The notes below the pieces were generated by a model. The model was not told the DNA's origin, searched no databases, and saw nothing but the letters and a program-made list of their open reading frames with translations. This document shows positions 17,258 to 24,480 of a stretch of 42,521 bases of DNA, piece by piece; positions within the stretch are counted from its first letter, which is position 1, and the number at the start of each line of letters is the position of its first letter. Position numbers and translations under genes: made by a program. The stretch comes from an uncultured Clostridia bacterium (GTDB lineage Bacteria; Bacillota; Clostridia; TANB77; CAG-508): NCBI GenBank assembly GCA_947626555.1, contig CANQSP010000008.1, positions 1 to 42,521 on the forward strand, given 5' to 3'.

Positions 17258-17509
17258 ATGTCAATAGATGAAACAATGTGCTTTAAAGTAGGAAAAGATG
17301 ATAGCAACAGAAGTAAAGAAATATTAAAAAAAGTATATGAGGCACTTGCAGAAAAAGGATATAATCCAATAAATCAAATAGTTGGTTATATTTTATCTGG
17401 TGATCCAACATATATTACAAGCCATAATGATGCAAGAAATTTAATAAGACAAATTGAGAGAGATGAACTACTAGAAAAAATGGTAAAAAATTATATAGAA
17501 ATTAATTAG
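17258..17509 (+). CDS. ireB: IreB family regulatory phosphoprotein (UPF0297)
   Basis: An 83-residue protein that matches IreB/YrzL closely. It has MSIDETMCF, with the conserved Thr6 of the kind phosphorylated by the PASTA kinase IreK in Enterococcus, and the hallmark [20 protein letters not shown] followed by [10 protein letters not shown]. IreB proteins modulate envelope stress tolerance downstream of Ser/Thr kinase signalling. The usual order alaS-ireB-ruvX-yrzB is kept downstream, but alaS is replaced upstream by the TadZ-like/GGDEF module. AAAGGAGG gives the start. Confidence 0.95.
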   Translation: MSIDETMCFKVGKDDSNRSKEILKKVYEALAEKGYNPINQIVGYILSGDPTYITSHNDARNLIRQIERDELLEKMVKNYIEIN

Positions 17510-17542
17510 AACAGTAAAAATTTATTTAGGAATTAGGAAAAA

Positions 17543-17971
17543 ATGAGAAAATTAGGTATAGATTATGGTGAAGCAAGAGTGGGAATAGCAATAACAGATG
17601 AGCTTGGAATAACAGTACAAGGATTAGAAACTATACATCATAACAATAATGACAAAATACTTTTGCAAAGATTGGAAGAAATTTTAAAAAAGTATGATGT
17701 AGATACTATTGTTATTGGTATACCAATAAATATGAATGGAACAAAATCAGAAAGAGTGGAAATAACAGAAAAGTTTATTCATAAATTGAAATGTAAATTT
17801 AATAACATAAAAATAGAAGAAATAGACGAGAGATTAACAACAGTAGCTGCGCATAAGACTATGAATTTTTTAGATGTAAATAAAAGGAAAAAAAAGAATA
17901 TTGTTGACACAATCTCAGCAGTTTACATATTAGAGACATATATGAATAAAATAAGAAATAATAAATTATAA
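17543..17971 (+). CDS. ruvX: Putative pre-16S rRNA nuclease / Holliday junction resolvase RuvX (YqgF)
   Basis: A 142-residue RNase H-fold protein. It has LGIDYGEARVGIA with the catalytic Asp7, VIGIPINMNGTKSERV, EIDERLTTVAAH with a second acidic position, and a final VDTISAVYILETY with the third Asp. The family is implicated in 16S rRNA 5' maturation. It lies between ireB and a DUF1292 gene, the conserved Firmicutes order. Length is normal. Confidence 0.95.
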   Translation: MRKLGIDYGEARVGIAITDELGITVQGLETIHHNNNDKILLQRLEEILKKYDVDTIVIGIPINMNGTKSERVEITEKFIHKLKCKFNNIKIEEIDERLTTVAAHKTMNFLDVNKRKKKNIVDTISAVYILETYMNKIRNNKL

Positions 17972-18080
17972 ATAAGAATGTATTGCTAGAAATAAAAAAA
18001 TAGTATATGATATAAAAAATAACAAATAATAAATAAAAAGCAAATAAAATTTAATATAAATAAGAAGGGAGAATAAAATA

Positions 18081-18401
18081 ATGAAAGAAGATGAAAATTT
18101 GAATGTTCCAGATGAGGAGTTAGACAACATAGTAGTATTAAATGATGAAAATGGAGAAGAAGTTTCTTTTGAATTTCTTGATATAATTGAATTAGACGGA
18201 GAAGAATATGTAATATTATTACCTATTGAAGATGAAGATACAGATGATGCAGGAGAAGTAGTTATATTAAGAATAGAAGACACAGAAAACGAAGAGGAAG
18301 AATCATATGTAAGTGTTGATGATGAAAATATTTTAAATAAAGTTTTTGAAATGTTCAAAGAAAAGTTTAAAGATGAATTTAATTTTATAGACGAAGATTA
18401 A
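18081..18401 (+). CDS. DUF1292 protein (YrzB-like)
   Basis: A 106-residue, very acidic protein. The core VVLNDENGEEVSFEFLDIIE, then LDGEEYVILLPIEDEDTDDA and VVILRIEDTENEEEES, is the DUF1292 pattern. The C-terminal tail (VDDENILNKVFEMFKEKF) is also typical. Its position after ruvX supports the assignment. No biochemical role is known. AAGGGAG gives the start; the 109-base gap upstream is almost pure A/T and holds no clear promoter. Confidence 0.9.
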   Translation: MKEDENLNVPDEELDNIVVLNDENGEEVSFEFLDIIELDGEEYVILLPIEDEDTDDAGEVVILRIEDTENEEEESYVSVDDENILNKVFEMFKEKFKDEFNFIDED

Positions 18402-18408
18402 AAATTAG

Positions 18409-18430
18409 GAGGTCGGATTTTTCTGACCTC
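18409..18430 (+). terminator. Hairpin after the DUF1292 gene (weak terminator)
   Basis: GAGGTCGG (18409-18416) pairs with CTGACCTC (18423-18430) around a six-base T-rich loop. There is no T-run afterwards, so termination may be partial or need help. Confidence 0.5.
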
Positions 18431-18493
18431 TAAATGTTATAGATAAAAAATATGTAATTTTATAAAACAGAAATAAATGGAGGATTAATTCAA

Positions 18494-18970
18494 ATGAAAA
18501 ATTTAAGCAGTTGGTTAATAGTATTTTTTATGGTAGCTTTTTGGGGCTTTAGAGTTATAGTAGCAATAATGTCATCTATAAATTCACAATTTATGATACA
18601 GCCCTCAAATTTAAATATAGAAATAGTATTATTATTCGTAGTATTAATATGTGTGCCATTTATATTTAAAAGAAAAATGATAGGTGCAATAATTTATTTA
18701 GTAGGTTATGGATATTATTTTGGACAAGATTTATTAAGTAAAATAATGATGATGATAAATGGAGAAACCATACCAATGTCAGATTATACATCAATGTTCT
18801 TTTCTTTAGTAGGATTTTGCTTACCAATATTTGCGCTATTTGATATATTATTAGATAAAGGCAGGAAGGCAAATCCAAAAGATAAGAAAACAGACTGGTT
18901 TTATAAAAATGAACAATATGATAGACAATTGGATGAGAGAGCAGATAAAAATAATTACAGAACATTATAA
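18494..18970 (+). CDS. Multi-pass membrane protein of unknown function
   Basis: A 158-residue protein with four hydrophobic segments (about residues 7-27, 43-60, 66-85 and 98-118) and a charged, Lys/Asp-rich C-terminal tail (KKTDWFYKNEQYDRQLDERA). I recognise no family. GGAGG precedes the start at eight bases. The stop codon is followed at once by a copy of the 33-bp palindromic repeat family. Confidence 0.65.
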   Translation: MKNLSSWLIVFFMVAFWGFRVIVAIMSSINSQFMIQPSNLNIEIVLLFVVLICVPFIFKRKMIGAIIYLVGYGYYFGQDLLSKIMMMINGETIPMSDYTSMFFSLVGFCLPIFALFDILLDKGRKANPKDKKTDWFYKNEQYDRQLDERADKNNYRTL

Positions 18971-18971
18971 T

Positions 18972-19022
18972 TAAACTATTAGGGACGGGGTTAAATAGTT
19001 TAGCTCTGTCTCTAATAGTTTA
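18972..19022. repeat. Palindromic repeat locus A: one 33-bp unit plus a diverged inverted arm
   Basis: TAAACTATTAGGGACGGGG (18972-18990) can pair with CTCTGTCTCTAATAGTTTA (19004-19022). All 19 positions pair in the plus-strand RNA, three of them as G-U wobbles. The left part continues into TTAAATAGTTTA, which completes the 33-bp unit seen at loci 22826-22943 and 38301-38645. The hairpin may act as a terminator after the membrane protein gene. Confidence 0.85.
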
Positions 19023-19073
19023 TAATACTTGTTCACAGGATATATTTAAATTTATAAGATTAAGGAGAACTAT

Positions 19074-19781
19074 ATGGAACAAAATGACTTAAATGATAAA
19101 ATTGAAAATAAAAAAGAAAAATACGCTGAATTGTGGAAAAAAGATTCTATAGAAATGGATAATAATAAATTATATGATTGGATGTCAAGCAAAGTAGAAA
19201 AATATAAAACTATACTAGAAATTGGATGTGGTGCTGGAATAAGTACGTTGAATTTATTAAAAAGAAATCATAATGTTATATGTGTTGAATCTAATAAATA
19301 TTGTATTGATATGACAAGAAAATTATTATATGATAATGGATATGAAAATATTGAAATAATTAATAAAAGAGTATCAGAAAATAATTGTATAGAATTAGTT
19401 AAAAAAATTAATAAAAATATTGATTTGGTTATTTGCTGGAATCCTGGTGGCGTAGGTGCTTTATCTAAAGAGGAAATTAATGCAAAATATTCAGAGCTTT
19501 TAGATATGGGATACCCAATGCCAAAAAATTCTGAGGATTTTATTAGTGATTACTCGGAAGATATTATTAGAAGTGCCTGCAAAATAGGACAAACATTAAA
19601 TGTAGATGTAAATATAGTAGACAGGTGTGAAGATGAAAATGAAAATATATCTAATTATATAGATATAGAAGAATATGGTATTACTAGAATTCTATCTAAT
19701 CAAATAGAAAATTTTAGTAATAAAAATACTATGAAAGAATATAAAAAAATATTTTATAAATCATTCTTATTATTAAGATAA
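19074..19781 (+). CDS. Class I SAM-dependent methyltransferase, unknown substrate
   Basis: A 235-residue protein. TILEIGCGAGISTLNLLK is a clear motif I (SAM-binding glycine-rich loop) and NVICVESNKYCIDM gives the acidic end of the second strand. DLVICWNPGGVGAL occupies the motif IV position, with NPGG rather than the NPPY of nucleic-acid N-methyltransferases. The substrate cannot be told. It lies between a palindromic repeat and rbgA with no matching neighbours, and its codon use is even more AT-rich than theirs, so it could be an accessory gene. The start follows AAGGAGA. Confidence 0.75.
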   Translation: MEQNDLNDKIENKKEKYAELWKKDSIEMDNNKLYDWMSSKVEKYKTILEIGCGAGISTLNLLKRNHNVICVESNKYCIDMTRKLLYDNGYENIEIINKRVSENNCIELVKKINKNIDLVICWNPGGVGALSKEEINAKYSELLDMGYPMPKNSEDFISDYSEDIIRSACKIGQTLNVDVNIVDRCEDENENISNYIDIEEYGITRILSNQIENFSNKNTMKEYKKIFYKSFLLLR

Positions 19782-19896
19782 TTATAATTTAAAATAATTT
19801 ACATATTGTACTATATAATTAATTAAAAATGAAATATACAAAAAAGCATTAGTTTAAAAATCGAAAAAAGAAAAATTCAAATAAAGGAGTAATCTA

Positions 19897-20820
19897 ATGA
19901 ATAAAAAACAAGAAAATAATAGTTATCACAAAATTAATGTTAACTGGTATCCAGGTCATATGGCAAAAGCCAAAAAGCAAATAATAGAAGATTTAAAATT
20001 AATAGATATAATAGTTCAAATAATAGATGCTAGAATTCCAATATCAAGTACTAATATAGATTTAGATGAATACATGGGTAAGAAAAGGAAAGTAATGGTA
20101 TTAAATAAAAGTGATTTAGCAGACGAAAAAGAAAATGAAAAATGGTTGAAATATTATAATTTAAAAAATATACCGGCAGTACTTATGGATTCAAATACAG
20201 GAAAGGGAACAAAGGATATTATAAATATTATAGAAAAAATAGCAATTGAAGAAAGAGAAAGTAAGCAAAAAAAAGGAAGAATAGGAAAAGCTATACGTAT
20301 AATGGTTGTAGGGATACCTAATGTTGGAAAGTCTTCTTTTATTAATAGATTGACTAATAGAGTATCTGCTCAAGTTGGCAATAAACCAGGCGTAACAAAG
20401 CAAAAACAATGGGTAAAAGTAAATAATAATATAGAATTATTAGATACACCAGGTGTATTATGCCCTAAATTTGAAAATGAAAATATAGCATTAAATCTAG
20501 CTTTTACAGGAACAATAAAAGATGATATAATAGAAAAAGTAGAAATAGCTTATAGGTTATTACAATATTTATTAGAAAATAATTTGCAAAATGTTTTAGA
20601 GAGATATAAATTGAATGAAAGTGAGGTAGAAAAGATATTAAAGAATGCTGATAGGATGCAAAATGAAAATATAATGGAAGTAATGCATTTAATAGGTCAA
20701 AAACGCGGGGCAATAATGTCAGGAGGAAGTATTAATGAAGAAAAAGTTTCAAACATAATATTAGATGATTTTAGAAGTGGAAAACTAGGGAGAATTACTA
20801 TTGAAAAGGCTAAAATATAA
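19897..20820 (+). CDS. rbgA: Ribosome biogenesis GTPase A
   Basis: RbgA (YlqF) assists late 50S subunit assembly. The 307-residue protein has the circularly permuted G-motif order of the family: VNWYPGHMAKAKKQ at the N-terminus, G4 as NKSD (70-73), G1 as GIPNVGKSSF (139-148), and G3 as DTPG (183-186). The NKPGVTKQKQW segment before G3 is diagnostic. The C-terminal RNA-binding helical part is present. The start follows AAAGGAG. It is followed after 46 bases by mrnC. Confidence 0.96.
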   Translation: MNKKQENNSYHKINVNWYPGHMAKAKKQIIEDLKLIDIIVQIIDARIPISSTNIDLDEYMGKKRKVMVLNKSDLADEKENEKWLKYYNLKNIPAVLMDSNTGKGTKDIINIIEKIAIEERESKQKKGRIGKAIRIMVVGIPNVGKSSFINRLTNRVSAQVGNKPGVTKQKQWVKVNNNIELLDTPGVLCPKFENENIALNLAFTGTIKDDIIEKVEIAYRLLQYLLENNLQNVLERYKLNESEVEKILKNADRMQNENIMEVMHLIGQKRGAIMSGGSINEEKVSNIILDDFRSGKLGRITIEKAKI

Positions 20821-20866
20821 GAAAATTTAAAAGTACATAAATAATAAAGTGATATGAAGGAGAATT

Positions 20867-21265
20867 ATGGAAGAATTAATAAAAAGAGAAAAAGACTTGA
20901 ATGAAGTTAGTTTAATGCCACCTTTAGTATGGTCATATATAGGTGACAGCGTATACGAATTATATATTAGAACAAGATTAGTAAATTTAACAAAGCTAAA
21001 GCCACATAAATTACATATAGAATCAATTAAGTATGTAAAAGCTTCGGCTCAAGCAAATATTCTTAATAAAATTTATGATAAACTAAGTGAAGAAGAAAAA
21101 GACATTGTAAGAAGAGCAAGGAATGCAGAGAATCATCATTTACCTAAAAATGCAACTAGTACTGATTATATGTACGCTACAGCTTTTGAGGGATTAATAG
21201 GGTATTTGTATTTAGCTAAGAAAGATGCAAGATTAAAGGAAATATTAGAAATGACGATTATTTAG
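20867..21265 (+). CDS. mrnC: Mini-ribonuclease 3
   Basis: Mini-III matures 23S rRNA by cutting double-stranded RNA. This 132-residue protein has only the RNase III catalytic domain: MPPLVWSYIGDSVYELYIR with the catalytic Asp, LHIESIKYVKASAQANIL, VRRARNAENHHLPKNAT, and YMYATAFEGLIGYLYL with the second catalytic acidic residue. No dsRNA-binding domain follows, as expected. In many Clostridia mrnC follows cysS; here it follows rbgA, so two ribosome-maturation genes are paired. Confidence 0.95.
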   Translation: MEELIKREKDLNEVSLMPPLVWSYIGDSVYELYIRTRLVNLTKLKPHKLHIESIKYVKASAQANILNKIYDKLSEEEKDIVRRARNAENHHLPKNATSTDYMYATAFEGLIGYLYLAKKDARLKEILEMTII

Positions 21266-21348
21266 TTAAATTCTTTATCTAATGCATATAAAATATGACA
21301 AATAATAATAGAATTGCACTAATTATATAAAATATATGAAAAATTTGA

Positions 21349-21377
21349 TTGACAGGAGCAATAAAAAATGCTATTAT
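21349..21377 (+). promoter_or_regulatory. Promoter of the tRNA-Glu gene
   Basis: A consensus TTGACA (21349-21354) and TATTAT (21372-21377) with a 17-base spacer lie 22 bases before the tRNA 5' end. Confidence 0.8.
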
Positions 21378-21399
21378 AAATAAGCAATATTAATTACAT

Positions 21400-21474
21400 G
21401 GCCCCTTGGTCAAGCGGTTAAGACGCAGCCCTCTCAAGGCTGAATCATGGGTTCGATTCCCGTAGGGGTCACCA
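21400..21474 (+). tRNA. tRNA-Glu (anticodon CTC)
   Basis: A 75-base cloverleaf with encoded CCA. The acceptor GGCCCCT pairs with AGGGGTC (one G-T), the D arm is GTC...GAC, the anticodon stem is CAGCC/GGCTG with loop CTCTCAA (anticodon CTC, reads GAG), and the T loop is TTCGATT. The GGCCCCTTGGTCAAGCGGTT start is characteristic of Firmicutes tRNA-Glu. It is a single gene with its own promoter and terminator. GAG is a minority codon in this AT-rich DNA. Confidence 0.95.
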
Positions 21475-21506
21475 AAACATTTTAATATAAAGGTTCAATG
21501 CCAATG

Positions 21507-21550
21507 GCTGAGGTGAAATACCTAAAAAGTATTTCTATCTCAGCTTTTTT
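21507..21550 (+). terminator. Terminator after tRNA-Glu
   Basis: GCTGAG (21507-21512) pairs with CTCAGC (21539-21544) and GAAATAC with GTATTTC further in. Six T follow. Confidence 0.85.
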
Positions 21551-21680
21551 CATGAGGAATTATTATCATAACATTAAAAAAGAGGAAAATATTAAATGTA
21601 AAAATTATATGAAAAATATTGAAAAAGCAATAAAATTATGTTATAACCAATTATAGTGAAATACAAAGGAGGGTATTATA

Positions 21681-21830
21681 ATGGCAAAAATAAATAGTAA
21701 AAAAGAAGTTAATAAAGGTCAAAAATTAGATGCAGGAAAAGTATTTACAAAAGTTATGGCAGCTATACTTGCTTTCCTTATGGTAATTAGTGTAGCAGGA
21801 ACATTAATATTTTATATAGTACAAGCATAA
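21681..21830 (+). CDS. 49-residue single-pass membrane protein upstream of cdaA
   Basis: A short gene with a strong binding site (AAAGGAGGG, six bases before ATG). A basic N-terminus (MAKINSKKEVNKGQKLDAGK) is followed by one transmembrane segment (VMAAILAFLMVISVAGTLIF) and a very short tail ending YIVQA. It resembles the small DUF4044-type membrane proteins of Firmicutes in size and layout. It sits 38 bases before cdaA, so an envelope or regulatory role beside the diadenylate cyclase is possible but not shown. Confidence 0.75.
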   Translation: MAKINSKKEVNKGQKLDAGKVFTKVMAAILAFLMVISVAGTLIFYIVQA

Positions 21831-21868
21831 TAAAAATGTATATCAATTGAAAGGAATATAAAATAAGA

Positions 21869-22813
21869 ATGAAAGATAGTTTTTCAGAAGCTTTGTCAAA
21901 CTTTTGGCAATTAAATATAGTAACGTATTTTAATGAATTAGTACAGAATCCATTAAGAATAATATCTTTAATATTAGATTTAGCAATTGTAATATTTTTA
22001 GTATACATGTTAATAAAAATAGTAAGAAATTCTAGAGTATGGCAATTGATGAAAGGTATTATATTATTAATAATTGCAACTGTACTAAGTGGATGGCTTC
22101 GTTTAGATATTTTAAATTTCATACTTACATCTTTAATGACATATGGAGTAATTGCAATTATAGTAATCTTTCAACCAGAGTTAAGAAGAGGTTTAGAACA
22201 ATTAGGAACTAACAAATTTACTAGATTTTTTGGAATAGATAAAGATATAATAACAAAAACCAAAGAAGATATATATAAAATAGTAATAGCGGCAGAAGAA
22301 TTATCGAAAACTAAAACTGGTGGTTTAATAGTAATAGAAAGAGATATAAAGGTAAAAGACATTGCAGAAACAGGTGTAGAAATAAATGCAGAAGTCTCTC
22401 CACAATTATTAGTTAACATATTTGTCCCTAATACGCCTTTGCATGATGGGGCTGTTATAATAAGTGAAAATAAAATACAAGCTGCAGCATGTATTTTACC
22501 ACTTTCAAACGCAACTGACATTGCAAAGGAGCTTGGAACTAGACATAGAGCAGCAATTGGAATTTCTAAGGAAACAGATGCGATTGCAATAGTAGTATCA
22601 GAAGAAACAGGAAAAATATCTGTAGCTAAAGATGGAACTTTAATAGCAGATTTAAAGGAAGAAGCTCTAAAGAGAATATTAATAAAGCATATAGTTACTA
22701 ATAGATTAGTAGAAGGAGTAAATGCAAAAAGAATAAAAAAGGTTAAATCAAAAAGTAAAAAAGAAGAAAAAACAATTGTTGATAGTAAAATAAATAAAAA
22801 TGAAAAAGAATAA
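21869..22813 (+). CDS. cdaA: Diadenylate cyclase CdaA
   Basis: CdaA makes cyclic di-AMP, an essential messenger for potassium and cell-wall homeostasis. The 314-residue protein has three N-terminal membrane segments (about 33-110) and a DAC domain. The catalytic DGA (193-195, in LHDGAVIISENKIQAAACIL) and RHR (225-227, in LGTRHRAAIGIS) are intact. The C-terminus is a Lys/Glu-rich tail. The usual downstream partners cdaR (ybbR) and glmM are missing; a palindromic repeat and truA follow instead. The binding site is AAAGGA. Confidence 0.96.
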   Translation: MKDSFSEALSNFWQLNIVTYFNELVQNPLRIISLILDLAIVIFLVYMLIKIVRNSRVWQLMKGIILLIIATVLSGWLRLDILNFILTSLMTYGVIAIIVIFQPELRRGLEQLGTNKFTRFFGIDKDIITKTKEDIYKIVIAAEELSKTKTGGLIVIERDIKVKDIAETGVEINAEVSPQLLVNIFVPNTPLHDGAVIISENKIQAAACILPLSNATDIAKELGTRHRAAIGISKETDAIAIVVSEETGKISVAKDGTLIADLKEEALKRILIKHIVTNRLVEGVNAKRIKKVKSKSKKEEKTIVDSKINKNEKE

Positions 22814-22825
22814 ATATTATTAGAA

Positions 22826-22943
22826 CTAAACTATTAGGGACGGGGCTAAATAGTTTAGGTTTTCATTAAACTAATGAGGACGGAGTTAAATAGTTTAAGA
22901 ATAAAAAGCGTTAAACTATTTAGCCCCGTCCCTAATAGTTTAG
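22826..22943. repeat. Palindromic repeat locus B: three 33-bp units, outer two inverted
   Basis: Units lie at 22826-22858, 22866-22898 and (inverted) 22911-22943. Each has 8-bp inverted ends (TAAACTA/TAGTTTA) and a GGGACGGGG-type core. Unit 3 is the inverse of unit 1 over nearly its whole length and shares its GGGGCT variant, while unit 2 reads GGAGTT. They fill the gap between cdaA and truA. Confidence 0.9.
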
Positions 22944-22958
22944 TAATGGAGGAATAGA

Positions 22959-23693
22959 ATGAGAAATATAAGACTTACAATTGAATACGATGGAAAGGAT
23001 TTTGATGGCTGGCAAAAGCAACCTAAAAAGTTAAACATCCAGGGAGAAATAGAAAGAGCGATAGAAGAGCTAACTGGACAAAAAGTAGAACTAATTGCAT
23101 CAGGGAGAACTGATGCTGGGGTTCATGCATTAGGACAAGTTGCAAATTTTAAAACTTCAAGTGATTTCCCTGTAGAAAAGTTTCCAATTGCAATAAATTC
23201 AAAATTAAAAAAGTCTATAAGAATAAAAAATGCAGAAGAGGTAGATGAAAAGTTTCATAGTAGATATAACTGTAAAGAGAAAACATATAGGTATATAATA
23301 AATAATTCAAAGCAGGGAACAGCAATTTATAGAAGTTTAGAATATTTTATGCCCGTGAAATTAAATGTAGAAGAAATGAAAAGAGCTATAAAGTATTTTG
23401 AGGGAGAACATGATTTTAAAGCATTTAAAGCAAGTGGAACAAGTAGCAAGACGAGTGTGAGAAAAATTTATAAAGCAAGAATAGAAGAAAAAAATGAGAG
23501 AATAATAATAGAATTAACAGGAAATGGTTTTTTATATAATATGGTTAGAATTATTTCTGGAACTTTAGTGGATGTAGGATTAGGAAAAATAAAACCAGAA
23601 AAAATTGAAGATATAATAAATTCAGGTGATAGAAAAAGAGCAGGAAAAACGCTTCCAGCACATGCATTATATTTAGTAGAAGTGAAATATTAG
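22959..23693 (+). CDS. truA: tRNA pseudouridine(38-40) synthase
   Basis: A 244-residue protein. RLTIEYDGKDFDGWQKQP is the family N-terminus and ASGRTDAGVHALGQVANF carries the catalytic Asp52. RKIYKARIEEKN and NGFLYNMVRIISGTLVDVG complete the conserved C-terminal fold. It modifies U38, U39 and U40 in the tRNA anticodon stem-loop. The GGAGG binding site lies just beyond the repeat locus, so the repeat is within its leader. In many Clostridia truA sits in the ribosomal-protein region; here it is separate. Confidence 0.97.
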   Translation: MRNIRLTIEYDGKDFDGWQKQPKKLNIQGEIERAIEELTGQKVELIASGRTDAGVHALGQVANFKTSSDFPVEKFPIAINSKLKKSIRIKNAEEVDEKFHSRYNCKEKTYRYIINNSKQGTAIYRSLEYFMPVKLNVEEMKRAIKYFEGEHDFKAFKASGTSSKTSVRKIYKARIEEKNERIIIELTGNGFLYNMVRIISGTLVDVGLGKIKPEKIEDIINSGDRKRAGKTLPAHALYLVEVKY

Positions 23694-23777
23694 TAAGGAA
23701 TTATCAATGCATAAAAGTAACAAAATGTAAAGAGCAACATATTATATACAAAAACAAAACATAAGGAGAAAAATATT

Positions 23778-24272
23778 ATGAATACAGTACTATTCTTTTT
23801 TGCATTGCCAGTAGCCACAATAATATTATCAATAGTATTACAAAAAATATTAAGAAATGCATTTTTAACAGCTGCTACATTTTTGGCAATATATTTAATA
23901 CTTACTTTTACCGCATTCGATGTAAATTTTTTAATTTTCACTATTGCATATACAATATTATCATTTGTAACTGCAATCATAGCAGAATTTATTTTTGAAA
24001 GATGTGAAAACAGAAATGTGTGTTGGCATAGAAACTGTGCATACTCATGTACTTCGATGAATAATGCTAATATAAGAAATATTACAAATAGTAATGGAAC
24101 AAATTTAAACAATACATCTTCTCAAATAAATGAAAATTCACCTTTAATGAATAATATGTCAAACCAGTCTAATTGTATTAATGCAAATAATAGACCAAAT
24201 ACAATAGCTGTAAATGTAAGAGATACAAACAATGCATCCAATAATTCAAGTTGGTGTTGCTATAGAAGATAA
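23778..24272 (+). CDS. DUF2651-like membrane protein with Asn-rich, Cys-containing tail
   Basis: A 164-residue protein. The first 75 residues have three hydrophobic segments and match the DUF2651 pattern (LPVATIILSIVLQKILRNAF, then LTFTAFDVNFLIFTIAYTIL). A cysteine cluster follows (ERCENRNVCWHRNCAYSC, about 76-93), then a long Asn/Ser/Thr-rich linker and a final SSWCCYRR. The tail is not part of the DUF2651 family as I know it; low-complexity expansion is likely. AAGGAG gives the start. A hairpin follows the gene. Confidence 0.7.
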   Translation: MNTVLFFFALPVATIILSIVLQKILRNAFLTAATFLAIYLILTFTAFDVNFLIFTIAYTILSFVTAIIAEFIFERCENRNVCWHRNCAYSCTSMNNANIRNITNSNGTNLNNTSSQINENSPLMNNMSNQSNCINANNRPNTIAVNVRDTNNASNNSSWCCYRR

Positions 24273-24305
24273 AAAATATATGCATTATTACTATAAGCGT
24301 TAATA

Positions 24306-24333
24306 AGGACAAATATTGAAAAATATTTGTCCT
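24306..24333. terminator. GAAA-loop hairpin after the DUF2651-like gene
   Basis: AGGACAAATATT (24306-24317) pairs perfectly with AATATTTGTCCT (24322-24333) around GAAA. The following AAAATTTT is only a modest T-tract. It separates truA/DUF2651 from the Tad-like locus. Confidence 0.7.
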
Positions 24334-24406
24334 AAAATTTTGAAAAAATATATATTACAATAATATTACAATAATATTAATTTTAAGTTACAGTTGACGA
24401 TTTATA

Positions 24407-24435
24407 TTGTTTAATATCTAAAAATGTTATACAAT
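24407..24435 (+). promoter_or_regulatory. Possible promoter of the Tad-like operon
   Basis: TTGTTT (24407-24412) and TACAAT (24430-24435) are 17 bases apart, 45 bases upstream of cpaB. A better -35 (TTGACG, 24394-24399) lacks a good -10. Just upstream, ATATTACAATA is repeated in tandem (24350-24376). Confidence 0.4.
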
Positions 24436-24480
24436 TATATTAATAATGATAGTTTGTCAAAAATAAGGAGGAATATAAAC

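Noticed and set aside
19074..19781. Restriction-modification DNA methyltransferase
   Set aside because: The motif IV position reads NPGG rather than (D/N)PP(Y/F), there is no target-recognition region, and no nuclease gene is adjacent.
22826..22943. Repeat cluster as a CRISPR array
   Set aside because: Units are in mixed orientation, spacers are short and unequal, the same unit is dispersed at two other loci, and no cas gene is near.
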